Part shown: positions 63,746 through 64,000 of the stretch, piece after piece | Layout of the letters: every line of letters starts with the position of its first letter | Position numbering within the stretch: the first letter of the stretch is position 1 | NCBI RefSeq assembly: GCF_021560015.1 | Contig: NZ_CP073588.1 | Span: forward strand, 4,520,001-4,584,000 | Origin: Shewanella vesiculosa | GTDB lineage: Bacteria > Pseudomonadota > Gammaproteobacteria > Enterobacterales > Shewanellaceae | DNA: 64,000 nt | Reading direction: 5' to 3' | The notes under the pieces: generated by a model | Told to the model about the DNA's origin: nothing | The model's input: only the letters and a program-made list of their open reading frames with translations | Databases searched by the model: none | Position numbers and translations under genes: made by a program

Positions 63746-64000
63746 ATGATGAAAGGTGCTGGTGGAACGTCTGGCGGAATAGGTCAGTTCTTTATTGGAT
63801 TAGTGATGATGTGTGGTGGCTTTTATATGTTATTAAATGCCATTAAAGTGACCAGTTCATTTGGCTTTAGTAGCCATTTATATCAGTTGGGTGGTTTTGG
63901 GCTTACCAGTGGTATGGTGATGATCCCGTTTATGTTTGGCGTGGGTATTATGTTTTATAATGGCAGAAACATACTTGGCTGGTTACTGACATTTGGCTCA
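63746..64000 (+). CDS. Small membrane protein, C-terminus beyond window
   Basis: At least 85 codons, open to the window edge. ATG 63746 (or the adjacent ATG 63749) follows AAGGGAT. N-terminus MMKGAGGTSGGIGQFFIGLV is Gly-rich; at least two membrane helices follow (FFIGLVMMCGGFYMLL and MVMIPFMFGVGIMF), then NGRNILGWLLTFGS. Family not recognised. Confidence 0.65.
   Translation, partial: MMKGAGGTSGGIGQFFIGLVMMCGGFYMLLNAIKVTSSFGFSSHLYQLGGFGLTSGMVMIPFMFGVGIMFYNGRNILGWLLTFGS

Overview
This window looks like chromosome from a gammaproteobacterium of the Shewanella/Alteromonadales type. Three conserved gene neighbourhoods known from E. coli are recognisable: lipA-lipB-ybeD-dacA-rlpA-mltB-rodA-mrdA-rlmH-rsfS-nadD-holA-lptE-leuS-ybeL; lnt-corC-ybeY-ybeZ-miaB with ubiF divergent; and prs-ispE-lolB divergent from hemA-prfA-prmC-sirB2-sirB1...kdsA. 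The AT-leaning codon use, TonB receptor and MSHA-like pilin fit Shewanella. Genus-level assignment is inference from gene order and protein feel, not from a search.

Layout. 1-3342: 3' four-fifths of a 23S rRNA gene, one intact 5S gene, then five decayed copies of the 5S 3' end separated by terminators. 3596-4618: a CDF metal-efflux gene with 12 perfect CATGAG repeats. 4724-4800: tRNA-Trp with its own promoter and terminator. 4878-10007: an accessory patch with a 5'-truncated LacI-type regulator, a small His/Cys-rich exported protein, a TonB siderophore receptor broken by one base, a DUF1624 membrane protein and a decayed reverse-strand gene. 10146-11163: holD-rimI. 11311-25600: a long minus-strand housekeeping block for lipoate synthesis, cell elongation and septal peptidoglycan (PBP2/RodA/MltB/RlpA/PBP5), ribosome factors, NAD synthesis, the Pol III delta subunit, LPS export and LeuRS. 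25721-32762: ybeL, a DUF6482-like protein, a pilin-like gene coupled to lnt, and corC-ybeY-ybeZ-miaB.

33276-38726: ubiF, pth and ychF, then seven tRNAs (Met-Leu-Gln-Gln-Met-Leu-Gln) and a patatin-like phospholipase. 38798-48439: prs-ispE-lolB facing away from hemA-prfA-prmC-sirB2-sirB1, a DUF819 membrane protein, and kdsA. 48602-51636: EamA transporter, 2-dehydropantoate reductase-like gene, VanZ-like gene, yajQ. 51975-55001: membrane-bound LytTR regulator divergent from a DUF2141 protein and a Tat-exported carotenoid oxygenase broken by one base. 55589-64000: ampG (N-terminus apparently broken by one base), ppiA-type cyclophilin, yajG, DUF2804, a sterol-desaturase-family hydroxylase, a methyltransferase, rlmG, and a membrane protein running off the end.

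Most of the window is ordinary conserved chromosome. The most notable signals are the decayed 5S/terminator array; three independent one-base excesses in homopolymers (G6, A7, A7) that each break an otherwise full-length gene; the hexanucleotide repeat in dmeF; a near-consensus Fur box ahead of mrdA; compensatory changes between tandem tRNA copies; and a pilin gene translationally coupled to lnt. I did not find a clearly new multi-gene system.
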